DNA of 64,000 nt from Gracilariopsis chorda. Lineage: Eukaryota; Rhodophyta; Florideophyceae; Gracilariales; Gracilariaceae. The notes under the pieces were generated by a model. It was not told where the DNA came from, did not search any database, and saw nothing but the letters and a program-made list of their open reading frames with translations. The stretch lies in the NCBI GenBank assembly GCA_003194525.1, contig NBIV01000016.1, positions 1-64,000 of the forward strand, written 5' to 3'. The position numbers were made by a program, and so were the translations under genes. This document shows, piece by piece, positions 12,661 through 24,160 of this stretch. Position 1 is the first letter of the stretch, and each line of letters starts with the position of its first letter.

Positions 12661-13083
12661 ATGAGCGCCCCCGGCAGCAGCGGCGGCGGCGGCAGCGGAC
12701 CCGGAGGCGGCAACGCGCGTCCCGTCGCGTCAGCGCCGTCACCGTCATCTGCAGTAGTGCACCAGCTCTCCCAGTCAATCGCCACAGATCTTTCCACAGC
12801 CCCCCTTTGCACGCCGCACATCGGCGCAGCCCAATCCACAGCGCACGCCTTTCTCGCCGTGGAACGCCACATAACGGCCACTTCGGAAATGCTCAACGCC
12901 GCTATTGCCCATTCTAACCGCCTGTCACAATTGGCTAATAGTTGGACTTCCATTGCTCAGGGCCACGACGTGCTGGGCAGCGCCTTGGATGATTCTTCCA
13001 AACGCGTTGCTGGCAGGCGATTGAGCTCCATGCAGTTGCAGCCTACCACCGTGCTTGATGACTGTGACATTGATAGCGGCTAG
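12661..13083 (+). CDS. Small conserved-looking protein, unrecognised
   Basis: This 140-residue frame begins MSAPGSSGGGGSG, with a Gly/Ser/Pro-rich first 35 residues, then a predominantly helical stretch rich in Ala, Leu, Ser and His (VVHQLSQSIATDL to NRLSQLANSWTSIAQG). The C-terminus is acidic. A helical body after a disordered leader recalls small BLOC-1/BORC-type subunits, but no signature confirms this. Its stop codon overlaps that of the convergent gene at 13080. The upstream in-frame Met at 12577 is less likely because it would add a hydrophobic leader encoded by a T-rich tract. Confidence 0.45.
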   Translation: MSAPGSSGGGGSGPGGGNARPVASAPSPSSAVVHQLSQSIATDLSTAPLCTPHIGAAQSTAHAFLAVERHITATSEMLNAAIAHSNRLSQLANSWTSIAQGHDVLGSALDDSSKRVAGRRLSSMQLQPTTVLDDCDIDSG

Positions 13084-13812
13084 CTTTGTGACTGCTTTTT
13101 GTGGAGGAGGTTTGTTAACGTCGTTAGAAACAGAGCGCCGCACAGTGTGAGCGCCATCATTTTGAGCGGCTTGTGTTTTCTGGACGTCGATTTGTGACCG
13201 CTTTGGGAGAGACGGCTCATCATTGCTTTTGGCGAGAAGCGTATGCATCGGTTCAAGTCGCTTGGACAGGATTCGGAACGTTGGATGACCGTGTTGGTGG
13301 ACACGCTTGCAGTTTTGTTATGCGCCAGCTCCGGTTTGCCGCGCGGCTTGGAGTGCTCTACGACGGCACGTTTTTCTCGTTTCACATGCAGTGCTGCTTC
13401 GTGTTGAATTTCTGTCTGTAAACCATGAATGGTCACCTCTGCGTTTCGTAGTTGTGCGTCCTTTCTCTTCACGTCTTTTCGAAGTTCGTCGTTTTCACTC
13501 TTCAACAGTTCTAGACGCGCCTGTTGCATGCGAACCAGTTTTTTTCAACATCAGGTTCTTGGAGTGCATCGTCTCCATCATTCTTGAAATGTCGTTCATC
13601 AGTACTGGTTTGTCATTCTCGTTGGATTCTGTGCTTTTGTATGAGGCTGTTGTGCCTTCCTGAGCGCTGCTGCTCGACGATTGCGCTGGCCTTTGCTTGA
13701 CGGCTTGGCTCTCGACTTGCTTCGTGCTTGTTGACGAGCTTGAACCGCCTGTTATGTCCACCAGTACGTCTTGGCTGGTTGTTTGGGATGACTTTGGCTC
13801 AGATGTAGACAT
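13080..13812 (-). CDS. Tail-anchored coiled-coil protein, one frameshift
   Basis: The first frame (from ATG 13812) encodes a Ser/Thr/Gln-rich region, then NDISRMMETMHSKNLMLKK. After removing one A from a seven-A run (plus-strand T-run at 13539-13545) it continues LVRMQQARLELLKSENDELRKDVKR, a clear heptad coiled coil. Another disordered basic region follows, then a hydrophobic segment MMALTLCGALFLTTLTNLL a few residues before the stop. That layout predicts a C-terminal tail anchor in the ER, mitochondrial or plastid membrane facing the cytosol. No family is recognised. The frame continuity of the coiled coil across the A-run argues that the shift is an error or a very recent mutation. Confidence 0.6.
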
Positions 13813-14083
13813 ATTGAACCACCCTCTTTAACCAACACTCTTTGCGCTTCACCTGCTTTTCGGTGGAGTGCACCGGGTTATCGTGCTGGGCTACTGAGAA
13901 AAGGTGGCGCACTGCTTTCAATCACATGCACTCTTTTAACTACACTGTCACGTCAGGACAAGGACACTACGTTGCGACAAGCCACATCTACCTTTGTACC
14001 CTTTCGTACTGGGCCCATTGTGTACTGAGTCAGTACTACTGACCGTCTACTGCGACCGCCCCTTGCATTGCGCAATCTTCACT

Positions 14084-14780
14084 TCACCGCCTTGCTATTC
14101 TTGTTTCTAGCCGTTTGCAAAAGCGATGATGATGTGTACACCACTCACCCGTGAGGAACAACGCACCCGCATCATTGCCATCGGCTGTGTGGCGATGTCG
14201 CAGGTGCGGGTTGAAACCAACCCCTTTTGCTGCCTTTTTCTTTGAGGCGGCGGCTTTCTTTTGCCGCATCAGTATGACCGTTGCTGCCACACTCGCTTTG
14301 CAAACATCACACACGTTGCCAGTCCGCAACGGCTGCGGAATTAACAGATGCAAATCAAGAGATCTGTCGTTGGTCCCGTCATTTGCATCTTGCTGCATAT
14401 CTTGTAGATCCCCACAATCATTCCTATGAAGCAACGTGGCCAGTCGTTGTCGTCTTCGTCTACTGCCGAACTTGACCCATCTAATTTCGTAGTGCGAAGG
14501 TAGAGTATCTATTCCTTCAGGCAGAGAAATGACAACCTTACTGATTTTGGTACCTGGTTGTCGTTGCGTGCACTCTCCATAACATGCCCTTTTCCTTACC
14601 TTAACACTTCTTGCAGGTGGGCTGTCACCTCTGATGACCTGTTACCGCTCTTTCGAAAAGCTCTCAAAAGGCCTCGAGTGGAATCTGTTCGTCCGAGATC
14701 CTATCTGCCTCTGAATGGTCGTCATCGATAGGGTCGCCGCCTGGCCGCAGCTCTCTTCAATCCTACTGCGTCTGTAAACA
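14084..14780 (-). CDS. Unrecognised multi-exon gene (partial model)
   Basis: A minus-strand exon (about 14533-14149) encodes KVVISLPEGIDTLPSHYEIRW, a basic KFGSRRRRQ stretch, NVCDVCKASVAATV and a Lys/Ala-rich helix, and ends at a canonical GTGAGT donor. A short terminal exon ending ARR is possible near 14091-14084. Upstream, an intron of about 59 bp (GTAAGG...ATCAG, roughly 14592-14534) joins an acidic exon DPIDDDHSEADRISDEQIPLEAF, which needs one extra T in a T-run near 14672 to stay in frame. The 5' end beyond about 14780 is not resolved. The single CxxC (CDVC) is not diagnostic, and function is unknown. Confidence 0.4.
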
Positions 14781-16364
14781 CGCATGAGAATTACAAGTTG
14801 ATGCGGACTCGGGCTTGAACGGTTCATACACTGTCCGCTGTTTGTCCCGCATGTGTCTGCAAATAAATTTATGTCTGTAAAGTAAGAGAGTGCGACATCC
14901 AAACGCAACTGATACGCCTTGGAAATTCAGATGCCGTTTGGTTATGTGCGCAACATTACGTCCTCCCCGAAATCGAGTTCTCCCACTAAGGTTGCCGCAC
15001 AACATAGCAGCATTTCACCCAAGGGTAGCCGTGTACTGGTTGGCATAAGTAACCTGGACATTGCAGCAGTCCTGTCATTAAAGTTACATACATCACATGT
15101 GCTTTTGCTACACAGAAGCTTTCAGCCTCGCGAGTATATATTCACATCCTCGACTAAATTCATAACATGATGATCATGATGATGCTTCGAGTCCTCGGAA
15201 ACGTCATGTCAGACAGTCATTCAAGAAGCTTTTTGAGATTTTGAGGCCAGCGCTGCACTCGTCTTCAGTCTTCTATGAAGGTCTAGCTAGGTTAGTCGAT
15301 AAGAAACATATACCACACGTACAAAGCTCAATTCATGCACGGCGCGTTTCAAATACGATGCCCCATTGCTGCCGATGCTGCGAAGTTATGCATCTAAGGT
15401 TAAGTTACGAAGATTTGTCTCTTTGTTGTTCTTGCTGCTGTTCCTGATTCATCTTAGGCGTGATGCTTTCATTCACGCGAGACTCACTGCTAGCGTGCTC
15501 TCAACTCAGACTGTGTGCGCTCTTTGAGTATGGTTTGACACTCCCAACACGATGCTATGTCTCGCTGCTGCTTGAGATGATGACATTACTCAAGTTTTGA
15601 ACGGCAGCAGCTACAACTGATATTCCTAACACATCACACGAACAGAGTGTCATAAACGTTCTAACAGGCCATGCTTCCGTATGTGTCTTGAGCAGGCGCC
15701 CTCCTCTATCTGACGCCGTTTTTTTCATATTGTGAGAATGAGTAGTACAATACTCGAACTTTTGACTCCGATTGGTATACATGTCCAACTCCCAAAGCCC
15801 CCTTTGTGGTTGCCTAGCTAGGAGCAATAGCTGTTGTTTAGCTGGAAATGACCAATTCACCTCGACAAATCCTTGGCAATGAGCACAACAGACCGCCTTC
15901 CAAGTTGAGCTGTGCCAACTAGAGGCCAAGTTGTTTGTTCTTGTTTTGTTTTGTGTGGGCCGTGCTCCTAATTCCAAATACACGATAGGGTGCTAGTAGT
16001 TCTCTCTATGGTACGTCTAAAACTTATGACAGCTGTGACACTTCGCGACTGTTGTAGCTCAGCACCTCAACTAAACGTCTAGTTCCGACGCGGGAAAAGA
16101 GCTTTGTAGGACCGTCACATTTCTGTGACGCTGGTCTTAGCTTCTATCGACCGGTTATAGCTGATGACTACTGCATCGCTCTACCGATCTACAGCAGCAG
16201 TATAACGGTCAAAGGCTAGTACACCAAGACAGAGCCTAATCAGAATCAAACTCCTGCCGGAATTCCCGACTCCGGACCCATTTCGCTACTGATGCTTACC
16301 TTCTCCTACCTCCTTTTTTCCACTTCTTCATTCTGTTCCTCCATCATGGGACGCCAGCTGAGCG
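14781..16364. other. No gene confirmed; one CTAATTCC repeat tag
   Basis: Short frames on both strands, the longest on minus at 15983-15555 (142 codons), lack recognisable domains. A CGTGCTCCTAATTCCAA tag at about 15961 recurs near 19050, 19454 and 30517, so part of this gap is dispersed-repeat DNA. Confidence 0.4.
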
Positions 16365-16936
16365 TTACACCACAACACCCAATGTACAATGCTTGTGCCA
16401 CCCGGATGCATTGGCAATATCCTGCACATCTTGCCCTCTTAACACTCGGCGATACAGGATGGCAGAATCGGCTAGTAGCGCGCATTGTCCTTGCATCTTG
16501 TCCATAAAACCCCCTAAAACCTCGGAAGCGAGAGTCCACTCACGAAAAATTGAGGGAAGGTTGGCAAGGTCTTCGGTCCCGAGCCGTGCCCGCTGTGTAC
16601 TGTTGACGAACAGCGCGTCGGGCGCCTTTTCACGACTGTAAAGCCAACGCTTGTAAAGGCTGTCGGCCTGCCGAACGCACCATCGAGTTTCATGACATCC
16701 TGGGTCAGTAGAAGCGACCGGTCCGCCGATAACCTGGGCGAGATTAACGATCTCCCGGGGTTGAGAGAAAAAGTTTGAATACTGCGAGAAGGATCACGGT
16801 AGAATCGACTATCCTTGGTTAACAGCAACAGTGCAGCCCAGTATGCCGCCACAAGAACAGAAGACATGAACAATACAGAATGAACAAAGACCATGTTGAA
16901 ATATGTACTCTCAAGGTGTTCACACACATGTGGCAT
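16365..16936 (-). CDS. Membrane-anchored protein of unknown function, one frameshift
   Basis: From ATG 16936 the frame encodes an N-terminal transmembrane helix (MVFVHSVLFMSSVLVAAYW) and RFYRDPSRSIQ. Adding one T to the five-T run near 16768 joins it to FSQPREIVNLAQVIGGP, CHETRWCVRQADSLYKRW, LFVNSTQRARLGTEDLANLP and a C-terminal helix-rich part ending GVVV, about 190 residues in all. The single helix near the N-terminus predicts a type II or signal-anchored protein. The family is not recognised. The start lies only 10 bp after the stop of the HEI10-like gene on the same strand. Confidence 0.5.
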
Positions 16937-16946
16937 TCAATGGTCT

Positions 16947-18187
16947 CTAACGTCGCCCTTCCGAGAAGTGATGATCATCATGGCCACCATTATCAGCCGC
17001 ACTAATATCGGGTGCGGGCTCAGGGCTATATCGACGTCGGCGAATACCTTGAGGTATAACATTCCTCGATGAAGCTCTCATTCTCTGCCTTGGGTTCGAT
17101 GCGAGGTTCGGAGCGAGATTGAAGAGCATTTGACGGCGCTCCAGCTCCTGAGGCGTCGTGTTTGCTTTCGATTTAACCTCATGAAGAGGCGTTTCGTCGT
17201 AATTTTCTGGTGCGCGGTCTTGACCTCGGATGAATGCACCTTCTCTATTACCACGTCTGCTTCCATATTCTCGCTCATTATGGCTCCCTGGACCGTCTCT
17301 AATGCCCGCATTCCCACTACGTCCATGGGTGTTTATTTCAAACTCACTTCCAGGGAACGGTTCTGCTTCGAAGTCATTTGGTTCTCGAACACCGCGCAAA
17401 TCGGCTTCAAGACGTCTGTGTACCTGGCGTAGCTCGTTGTAGAGTTCACTTAGTTTCCTCATTGACCTTCGAGTTGTAAGTCCGTCAGTCTTTTTGCTGT
17501 CCCTTCGTGAAACTCGCTAGAGAAAAGAAATCGAGTCGTACCTTGCTTTTTGTGCATACCGAGCTTCCAGATCCGAAATTGTTTTTTGCAAACCATCCTT
17601 CTCGTTCTGCAGAGATGTTTTTCTCAAACGCTCTTCGTTCAGGGCCTTCAGAGAAAGAAGAACGTTAGAATCGTAAGCATATTTCGGTCGGACTGCGAAT
17701 ATCTTTCAAACATACCCTTGAGAGCCGGGCGTTCTGTTCTTCAAGCTCAGCCATTCGTTTTTGTACCCCTTTCAGCTCTCGAGCGTGCAGCAGGGATTCA
17801 TTCTCTTTTTGCTTCACCCAGAAGTCCAGTCCGAGCTTAAGAACTTCACACATCTGTTCTGGCTCGAAACCAAATGTCTTCGATCCAGCCTTTCCGATTT
17901 CGTTTGCATCCGGAAGAAGGGTCACTGCACCGATTCCATCCTTTGGCAATACGGTGTCGCAAAGAGGACATGACAGTTCTTTCTTGAATGCCGTGGAACT
18001 GCATCTTTTGCCTTTGAAACAAAACGGGCGCAAAGATTGAAATAAGCATATGTAAGTTTCTTCTAAGGTTGATTCAGCAAGCGTTTTGGAAGAGGAAGAG
18101 AACGAACGCACAAAACACATGTTTGCAGGATTTTGTGTACACAGCAGTCTTATCGGATATAACTTCCCAGCACTTTAAACAATGCAT
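16947..18187 (-). CDS. HEI10/CCNB1IP1-like RING protein, four exons
   Basis: Predicted exons are 18187-18112, 18011-17716, 17645-17542 and 17466-16947, separated by introns of 75-100 bp with GT/AG ends; phases agree and give 331 residues. The N-terminus is a C3HC4 RING (C3, C6, C21, H23, C26, C29, C40, C43). A conserved middle segment (NEIGKAGSKTFGFEPEQMCEVLKLGLDFW) follows, then a long coiled coil containing ARLS...RKTSLQNEKD and MRKLSELYNELR. The tail is basic and disordered. This is the architecture of HEI10, CCNB1IP1 and Zip3-family SUMO/ubiquitin ligases, which gather at meiotic recombination sites and set crossover positions. No frameshift is needed. A general RING/coiled-coil E3 cannot be fully excluded. 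Confidence 0.8.
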
Positions 18188-20864
18188 TTCGCCCAAGTTG
18201 GAACGAGGTTCAGCGCATGTAGAGCGAAGAACAGGACGACACGGATGAGATAGATGGCTAGCAAACACAGGAATGCGACTTTGAAGAAGTCTTTTCATGC
18301 AAAGAAGCAAGTTACGACCATCTCTTGAAGCGAAACATATCCAGGGCTCATATTTCTTTTCAGTTATTGCAGTAGGCGAAGCAAAACGAATACGAAAACG
18401 TCGTTCGTTTTATCCCGATTTCTTTTGGAGTACAAAAACAGCTTGTTGGATTTAACTCCATCATTTAACATATGCTTTCCATGATACTGAGAAAGAAATT
18501 AGAGTCTGCTTGTATCTCAAATTGTGCAAGAACAATCTTCGTACGGCGCACCAATGCAAATCACAACAGTGCGCTATACGAAGGATTGTTCTTCCTCACG
18601 AAGAGCGATTCCTCCCTTTCTCACGATCATTCTTCTTAGCCTGGTACACACATTTATGAGCAATGTAGTCATTAGGACAGACTGGCTTGCTCCTACGAAG
18701 TGCTTTCTGTGCAGTCCGTTGTCCTGCGAAACTTCGCAGCGACCACTCTTCTTACAACATGACAAAACTAAAGCTGGTGTCTCATAGTGTACATACGCAA
18801 GTCAACCGAGCCTCTTCGTCCCTTAAGAATGGAGGCTCACCCTTCTCTAAACATCTACGAGCGGCTGGGATTGGCTTTGGACTTCTCCAAAGACATATAA
18901 AGACTCCAGCCTCCGCAAAACGGTCCCTCTAAGTTTGTCAACGCTTCCAGAAGCGCTGGAATCATTCGCCGCTTCACAGTTGTGATCCCTTAAGAAAAAT
19001 CAGTTCTCCAACAACCAGTTACGAGGAGTCAGTGTGTGTGTTTTCTATGAGCTCGTGTCCCTAATTCCAAGACTACGGTAGCGGTTAAAGTGAAAAGAAC
19101 CCCCCTCTCTCTCTGGATAAACCAGTAACTTTTCTGGTCATGTTGTTACTATTGATTCGACGTGGAAAACTTGCCTCTCTCGGAGAGGTGGAAGTTCCCT
19201 ACGTCGAGACACCGCTGTTCGGCGACTTTTAAGAACGAAATGGTCCGCACTATGTTGTATGTGGCCAGTAGAATACAAGCCGATCCGCCTTCACGAGGTG
19301 TACCCGTCTTCCCTCCACCAACCGGAAGCCAAATGGACAGGCGATTGAGATTCTCACGGAGACCAGCAACCTTTCGGAGGAGTCAGTGATGCAATCTGCA
19401 TAAACGGAGATTCGCATGCGGTTGTTGTTGTTGTGTTCTTGGGCGGACGAAGCCTAATTCCGACTTCGACGTACCAACTCTCTAAGAAGCTATTCTCTGC
19501 CGCGAAGGCCAAGTTGTCGAGGGAGTCCCAGTAGCGGATCCATTTTGCTTCCTCCTGATTCGGATCAGCAGGAAGGTTGGCACACCATGACGGGCGGATT
19601 AATGCATTGTGACTAAGGCAGGGCCAATGGCGGTTCCCGCGTGATCCCTCGGCACAGTACTAATCCAGCAAAAAGCGACTTGGCACCGCAGCTCTAGAGA
19701 CGGGCTACGACGGTTACAACTTCAACCCATTTCGCCTGGACGAGTTTAACAACAATCGCATGCGGTAATAAAGCGCGACGAAGCACCCTCTATCTTCTTC
19801 CCGCTTGCAGCAGTAGACGCGTAGTCCGTTGGAGCAAGGACGGAGACTGTATGTGATTTGTAATGCCAACCCCTACACAACAGCAGCAAAACCTGCTCTA
19901 GAAATGCGAGGTGGTACGTTTCATCCATTGAGGTCGATACAGCACCGAGAAGGTGCAGTAATGTAGTGACTATAAACGTGCTCCTTCGTCACTGCCTGCA
20001 AGCCGAACGTGGACAACCATGCTAACCTTCCTATCCAAAAGAAGGCTAACCATGTAACCCTTCACCGAAGGGTAAAAAGGATAAACCTTTTGAACCCTTC
20101 TCTTTTATCCTTCCTTACAACATTCAAGTGCAAAGTCTTGGCGCTCCAGACTAATATAGTGTCATCTTGTACCTCTGCAGCCTTCTAAACGCAAACTGCC
20201 GGTAAAGCGTTAAGCCTTAGCCTTCTAACCCTGAATCTTCCCTTCAACATTTCAACTTTTATTCCAAGCACGGATGAAGGGACAGCCGCACCTTGACGAC
20301 CAAACACCAGGTTCAGTGGATTTCAAGTACCGATTATCTGAAACTTATCATTTTATGCTTCCACGGATTAGATCCAGAGTACCGTTGGTACCAAAGGTAC
20401 AAAGGTACCCAGCATGCACAGGGCAGTACATGTACAGATCTACAGAAAACCAGATGTTACCTTTTACCCCGAGTTAAACACGTCCGTCGGCGAAGCGTAT
20501 CGTGACTCACGATTCGTGGGGTATGAGAACTGTCTCAAAGAAGGGAGGGCTCAAATGGCGATCCCACGATTAAGGAAAATTTGACCGAAAATGGGCAGTA
20601 GATACACTGTATAACAGGTTTGTCCTTGAAAATGGGAATTCTCTTTGTTTTGGGGGATTTGGGACAAGATTCTTGGTTGTCCTGTCCGGTGTAAAAAGCT
20701 TTCTGCCTCAGGTTTGGAGTGGAGTAGAAAGGCAGGCACCTTTTCACAGTGATTGACATCTGCTGTTCTCTCTTCATCCCAAACGATTCTTGAAGCCCCT
20801 GGTCTCCTCTTGCATACATTTGTCAGAGCAGAAGCTGACAAGGGTTCTTCATTGTTTTGCAGTA
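18188..20864. other. 2.7-kb spacer with repeat copies, no gene
   Basis: No frame longer than about 90 codons carries a recognisable domain. The region holds CTAATTCC tags at about 19062 and 19454, the dispersed repeat at 19270-19350, a run of CTAACC/CCTT-like simple sequence at 20020-20110 and a GGTACC/GTAC-rich cluster at 20378-20440. Confidence 0.5.
19270..19350 (+). repeat. Dispersed repeat family copy
   Basis: The block ACAAGCCGATCCGCCTT followed by ACGAGGTGTACCCGTCTTCCC closely matches 31361-31400. The following GGAAGCCAAATGGACAGGCG matches the reverse complement of 30645-30600. Confidence 0.6.
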
Positions 20865-21832
20865 ATGAGCACGAGAGACATCAACGCATCTCTCAAGGCC
20901 GCAAGCGAGGCCCAAGTACGAGATCTTGTCCAGGATCTAACCAAACCCGAGAAGGTGAGCTTTTGAACTCCGAAATATCCAACACCAGCATCCAAGTTTG
21001 CTAACTTCTTGAGAAATCTTCGACACGTCAAAACAACCAGCGTGAAAATGCGCTCTTAGAGCTCAGCAAGAAGAGGGAAACAGTGAGCGATCTAGCCCCG
21101 ATGCTTTGGTACAGTCTTGGCACGATTGCTGCCCTTTTGCAAGAGATCATATCCATCTATCCTATGCTAGCCCCGCCAGCTCTTTCAGCACATGCAAGCA
21201 ACAGGGTGTGCAACGCCCTTGCGTTGCTCCAATGCGTGGCGTCACATCCGTTGACCCGCACTCATTTTCTTTCTGCACATATCCCGTTGTTCTTGTATCC
21301 ATTCCTGAACACTGTCTCCAAGACACGCCCTTTCGAGTATCTGCGGTTAACGTCACTGGGAGTGATAGGCGCTTTGGTGAAAATGGATGCACCAGATGTT
21401 ATTAACTTCCTTCTTCAGACGGAGATCATTCCGTTGTGTCTTCGAATCATGGAAACCGGATCGGAACTGAGCAAAACAGTGGCCACTTTCATTGTCCAGA
21501 AAATTCTTTTGGATGACAATGGCTTAGCATATATCTGCGCTACTCCTGAGCGTTTCTACGCGGTTTCTACGGTCTTGAGCAACATGGTAAACGCTCTCGT
21601 TGAAGCCCCGAGCGCCCGATTGCTGAAGCACGTAATTAGGTGTTACCTTCGGCTATCTGACAATCACCGTGCGCGAGAGGCGTTGCGCCAATGCCTCCCA
21701 GAACCGCTCAACGACGTTACTTTCGCTAACGTTTTGGAAGGGGATACTTCAACGAAGAAGTGGCTGTTGCACCTTTTGTATCAACTGGATCAGGCACCAC
21801 ATGCAGGATTGCAAGCTGCAGGTCCCATGTAA
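20865..21832 (+). CDS. CNOT9: CNOT9/RCD1/CAF40, CCR4-NOT subunit
   Basis: Exon 1 (20865-20954) and exon 2 (21041-21832) are joined across an 86-bp GTGAGC...CCAG intron, giving 293 residues. Armadillo-repeat CNOT9 motifs run almost without change: [89 protein letters not shown] and [23 protein letters not shown]9 is a peptide-binding subunit of the cytoplasmic CCR4-NOT deadenylase, recruiting mRNA-targeting proteins. PAN2, the other main deadenylase, is encoded 19 kb to the right. The gene ends 71 bp from the convergent ArfGAP. Confidence 0.95.
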
Positions 21833-21903
21833 CTTAACTGTCGATTGCCGAAACCGATCTAACGAAGCCTATTTATCCTATCGTAACCCTACTTGACAGG
21901 CAG

Positions 21904-23848
21904 TTAACTGAGTAATTCATCCAAATTGATCTCGTTCTGAGCACCGTCTACCCTAGGTAGAGAAGGCGCATTCCCTTTCGATAAAGAGGGAGCGCTCTTA
22001 TCCTTTTTTCTTTTCTGTGCCGACGTCGCGCTACTGAGCGCCATCATTGAAAGCGCAGCAAACGGGTCTTCCTCTTCCTCTTCTTCTTTTGGCTTTACCG
22101 TGTTGTCTTCATGACCCCCGTTTGTTTTCTGATCGCCGTTTTGTGTGGGCATCGGTTTTGCTTCTTGTTCAGAAACGTGATCCATTGCTGGTGCACCATC
22201 CTCTGGTGGAGGGGGTGTAGGCGGAGGATTATCTGCTGTGCTTTCGTATAGCTTGGCTTGAGGTGGGGGAGGCGGGGGCAAATCGTCCTTCTTACCAGTA
22301 GCTCGTTTCGCTTCAACATGCACGTTGCCACTCGATCTTGTTAGATTTATGGTAGGGAACGATCGCGTTGGAAGATGTAGATTCTTTGGTGATAGCGATT
22401 CAAAAGTCGTCAGCCCCAAGTCCTCCCCTCTTTGTGAACTGGATGATTTTGGAGTGATGCCCGGGGATGACTTGTTCTGTGTCGGAGATACAGACGCTTG
22501 TAAATGCGGTCTCTTCCCAGCATGGGAAGATACAGCGGCTTTCGGAGGACTCTTCTTGTAAAGGTCTGCTAGAGAGGATGCCAGAATAGGGTTCTTCGTT
22601 ACCGCTGCGGAGATATCCTTAGAATCAGGAGTAGGATTCTTCCCATGAGTTGCAGATGGTAGTGCTCGTTGAAAATCGCCGAAGTCTGCAAAGTCTGCAA
22701 AGTCATTGGTCGCTGGTTTCGCTGTGTCCTTTCTTGTTGAAGGTATCAGAGTTTCAGTCGCCATGACATTCGAAGCTGCGGCCCTGGGGGCCGATGTCGA
22801 TGCCGTTGCCGGAGCTTCTTCAAAGTCGAGAAGGTCTTTCTGTGCTTCTTGGGGTGGTGCCGCGTTGTTGGTTGTGTTCTCAGCAGTAGTGTCCTGCTGC
22901 AGTACCCAATCTAGTGCTTTTTGTAGATCACCGTTGCCAATATCTACCGCCCTGACGGCGATATCTTGAGAGAACCCCATAGCTAGTAATTGCTTTAAAG
23001 TACTTGCTCTTTGCATTGCATTAACTGGGTAACCACCAGTCGAATTTCTCATCGCGAAGGATTTTCTAGTACCAGATCCTGTCACAAGCTCCTTCGCCGG
23101 CTGGACTGGACGCGAAAAGCGTCCGCCGTAGCTCATGGAGGAAGGTCCAGTTCCACGCACACTCGGGGTAGTATCGTATCCAGACGAGTAGGAGGTTGAT
23201 GTAGACTGCGGGGGACGTGGACCTAGTGGCCCGGTGTTGGGTTGTGAAGCGAGTCTCGAAGACCGATGCCGACTAACGGCCTGACCACCTAATCCTCCGT
23301 TCTCAACGGTAATATATCGCTTATGCTCATACTTATCGCGAATAAATCGCTCCATTTGAGACGAATCTGAGGCGTGAGGGCGACGGAAATCCTGTGGTAA
23401 ACAGGCCTCAAAGTAGTGAGCAGCCTTCGCGTTCCCATACTTTCTGAAATGCTGTATCTGGCTCGGGGTCCATGTATCAAGAGTGACGGACCTGACTTGC
23501 GAAATATGTGTTCCGAGCTTTCTGTGAATGCCACTACACGTTATACAAATGAAGACGCCGAGATTCGTCGATGCCCATCGCGGAGATGGACCATTGCAGT
23601 CTGCGCATGATTTGTTCTCCGGGAGTGTCCTGTGTGAAATGAATGAACACAGCTGGTGTCAGCAAGTTGAATTTGGAAGTGCATGATTTCGCCACAGGCG
23701 AAAGTTCAGTACAAGGCCGTGAATAGGTCTCAGTGCTTCTGAGCGGCTTTGGAGAAGGGCGTGGTATCAATGTAGAACGAACGTACATCATCTTCCTGAG
23801 GATTGCCTGATGCTGGGCGTCAAGCTGCGGATTCTTTCTTTCCGCCAT
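21904..23848 (-). CDS. SMAP-like ArfGAP with UBA domain and clathrin/adaptor motifs
   Basis: Exon 1 (23848-23787) and exon 2 (23629-21904) give 595 residues across a 157-bp GTACGT...CACAG intron. Residues 20-130 form an ArfGAP domain: CADC...CITC zinc ligands, WAS.NLGVFIC with the preceding arginine finger region, GIHRKLGTHISQVRSVTLD, and KYGNAKA. A UBA-like domain follows at about 230-265 (LKQLLAMGFSQDIAVRAVDIGNGDLQKALDWVL). LLDFE at about 287 fits the clathrin-box consensus, and NDFADFADFGDF at about 330 fits DFxDF adaptor-ear motifs. The rest is Pro/Ser-rich. The protein probably stimulates GTP hydrolysis by Arf on clathrin-coated vesicles and may bind ubiquitin. The UBA is not standard for animal SMAP proteins. 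Confidence 0.88.
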
Positions 23849-24160
23849 TGATGCGACGAGTGATGAGATGAAGACCGTGTTCCAGAGTTGTTGCTGTAAG
23901 GTATGGAGTTTTGTCAGGCTGTAGAATGAAGTGAAGAAACGCAAAGACTAGAAGGGCGGAACAATAGAGGAGCACGCTGGCGGGAAAGGAGCACGATGAG
24001 GGCGAACCGAACAACTTTTTGGCGATGTGTGTACAGCGTTTGTCACAGTGTTGCTGCGTTGCCAGTGTCCCAAGCGCAATGACACAGCAACAGTGGAAGA
24101 CAAATTGGCGGCGTAGTAGACAAAAATAATCAAATGCACCAAACTGTAAGACTCTAGTTT

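Noticed and set aside
15555-15983. 142-codon minus-strand frame
   Set aside because: No recognisable domain and a repeat tag at its 5' edge; more likely decayed repeat DNA.
16048-16100. tRNA-like GTAGCTCAG stretch
   Set aside because: The D-arm-like sequence is not followed by an anticodon stem or a GTTCGA-type T-loop at the right distance.
20020-20110. CTAACC-rich stretch resembling telomeric repeat
   Set aside because: The units are irregular in length and sequence and not tandem, so it is simple sequence rather than an interstitial telomere.
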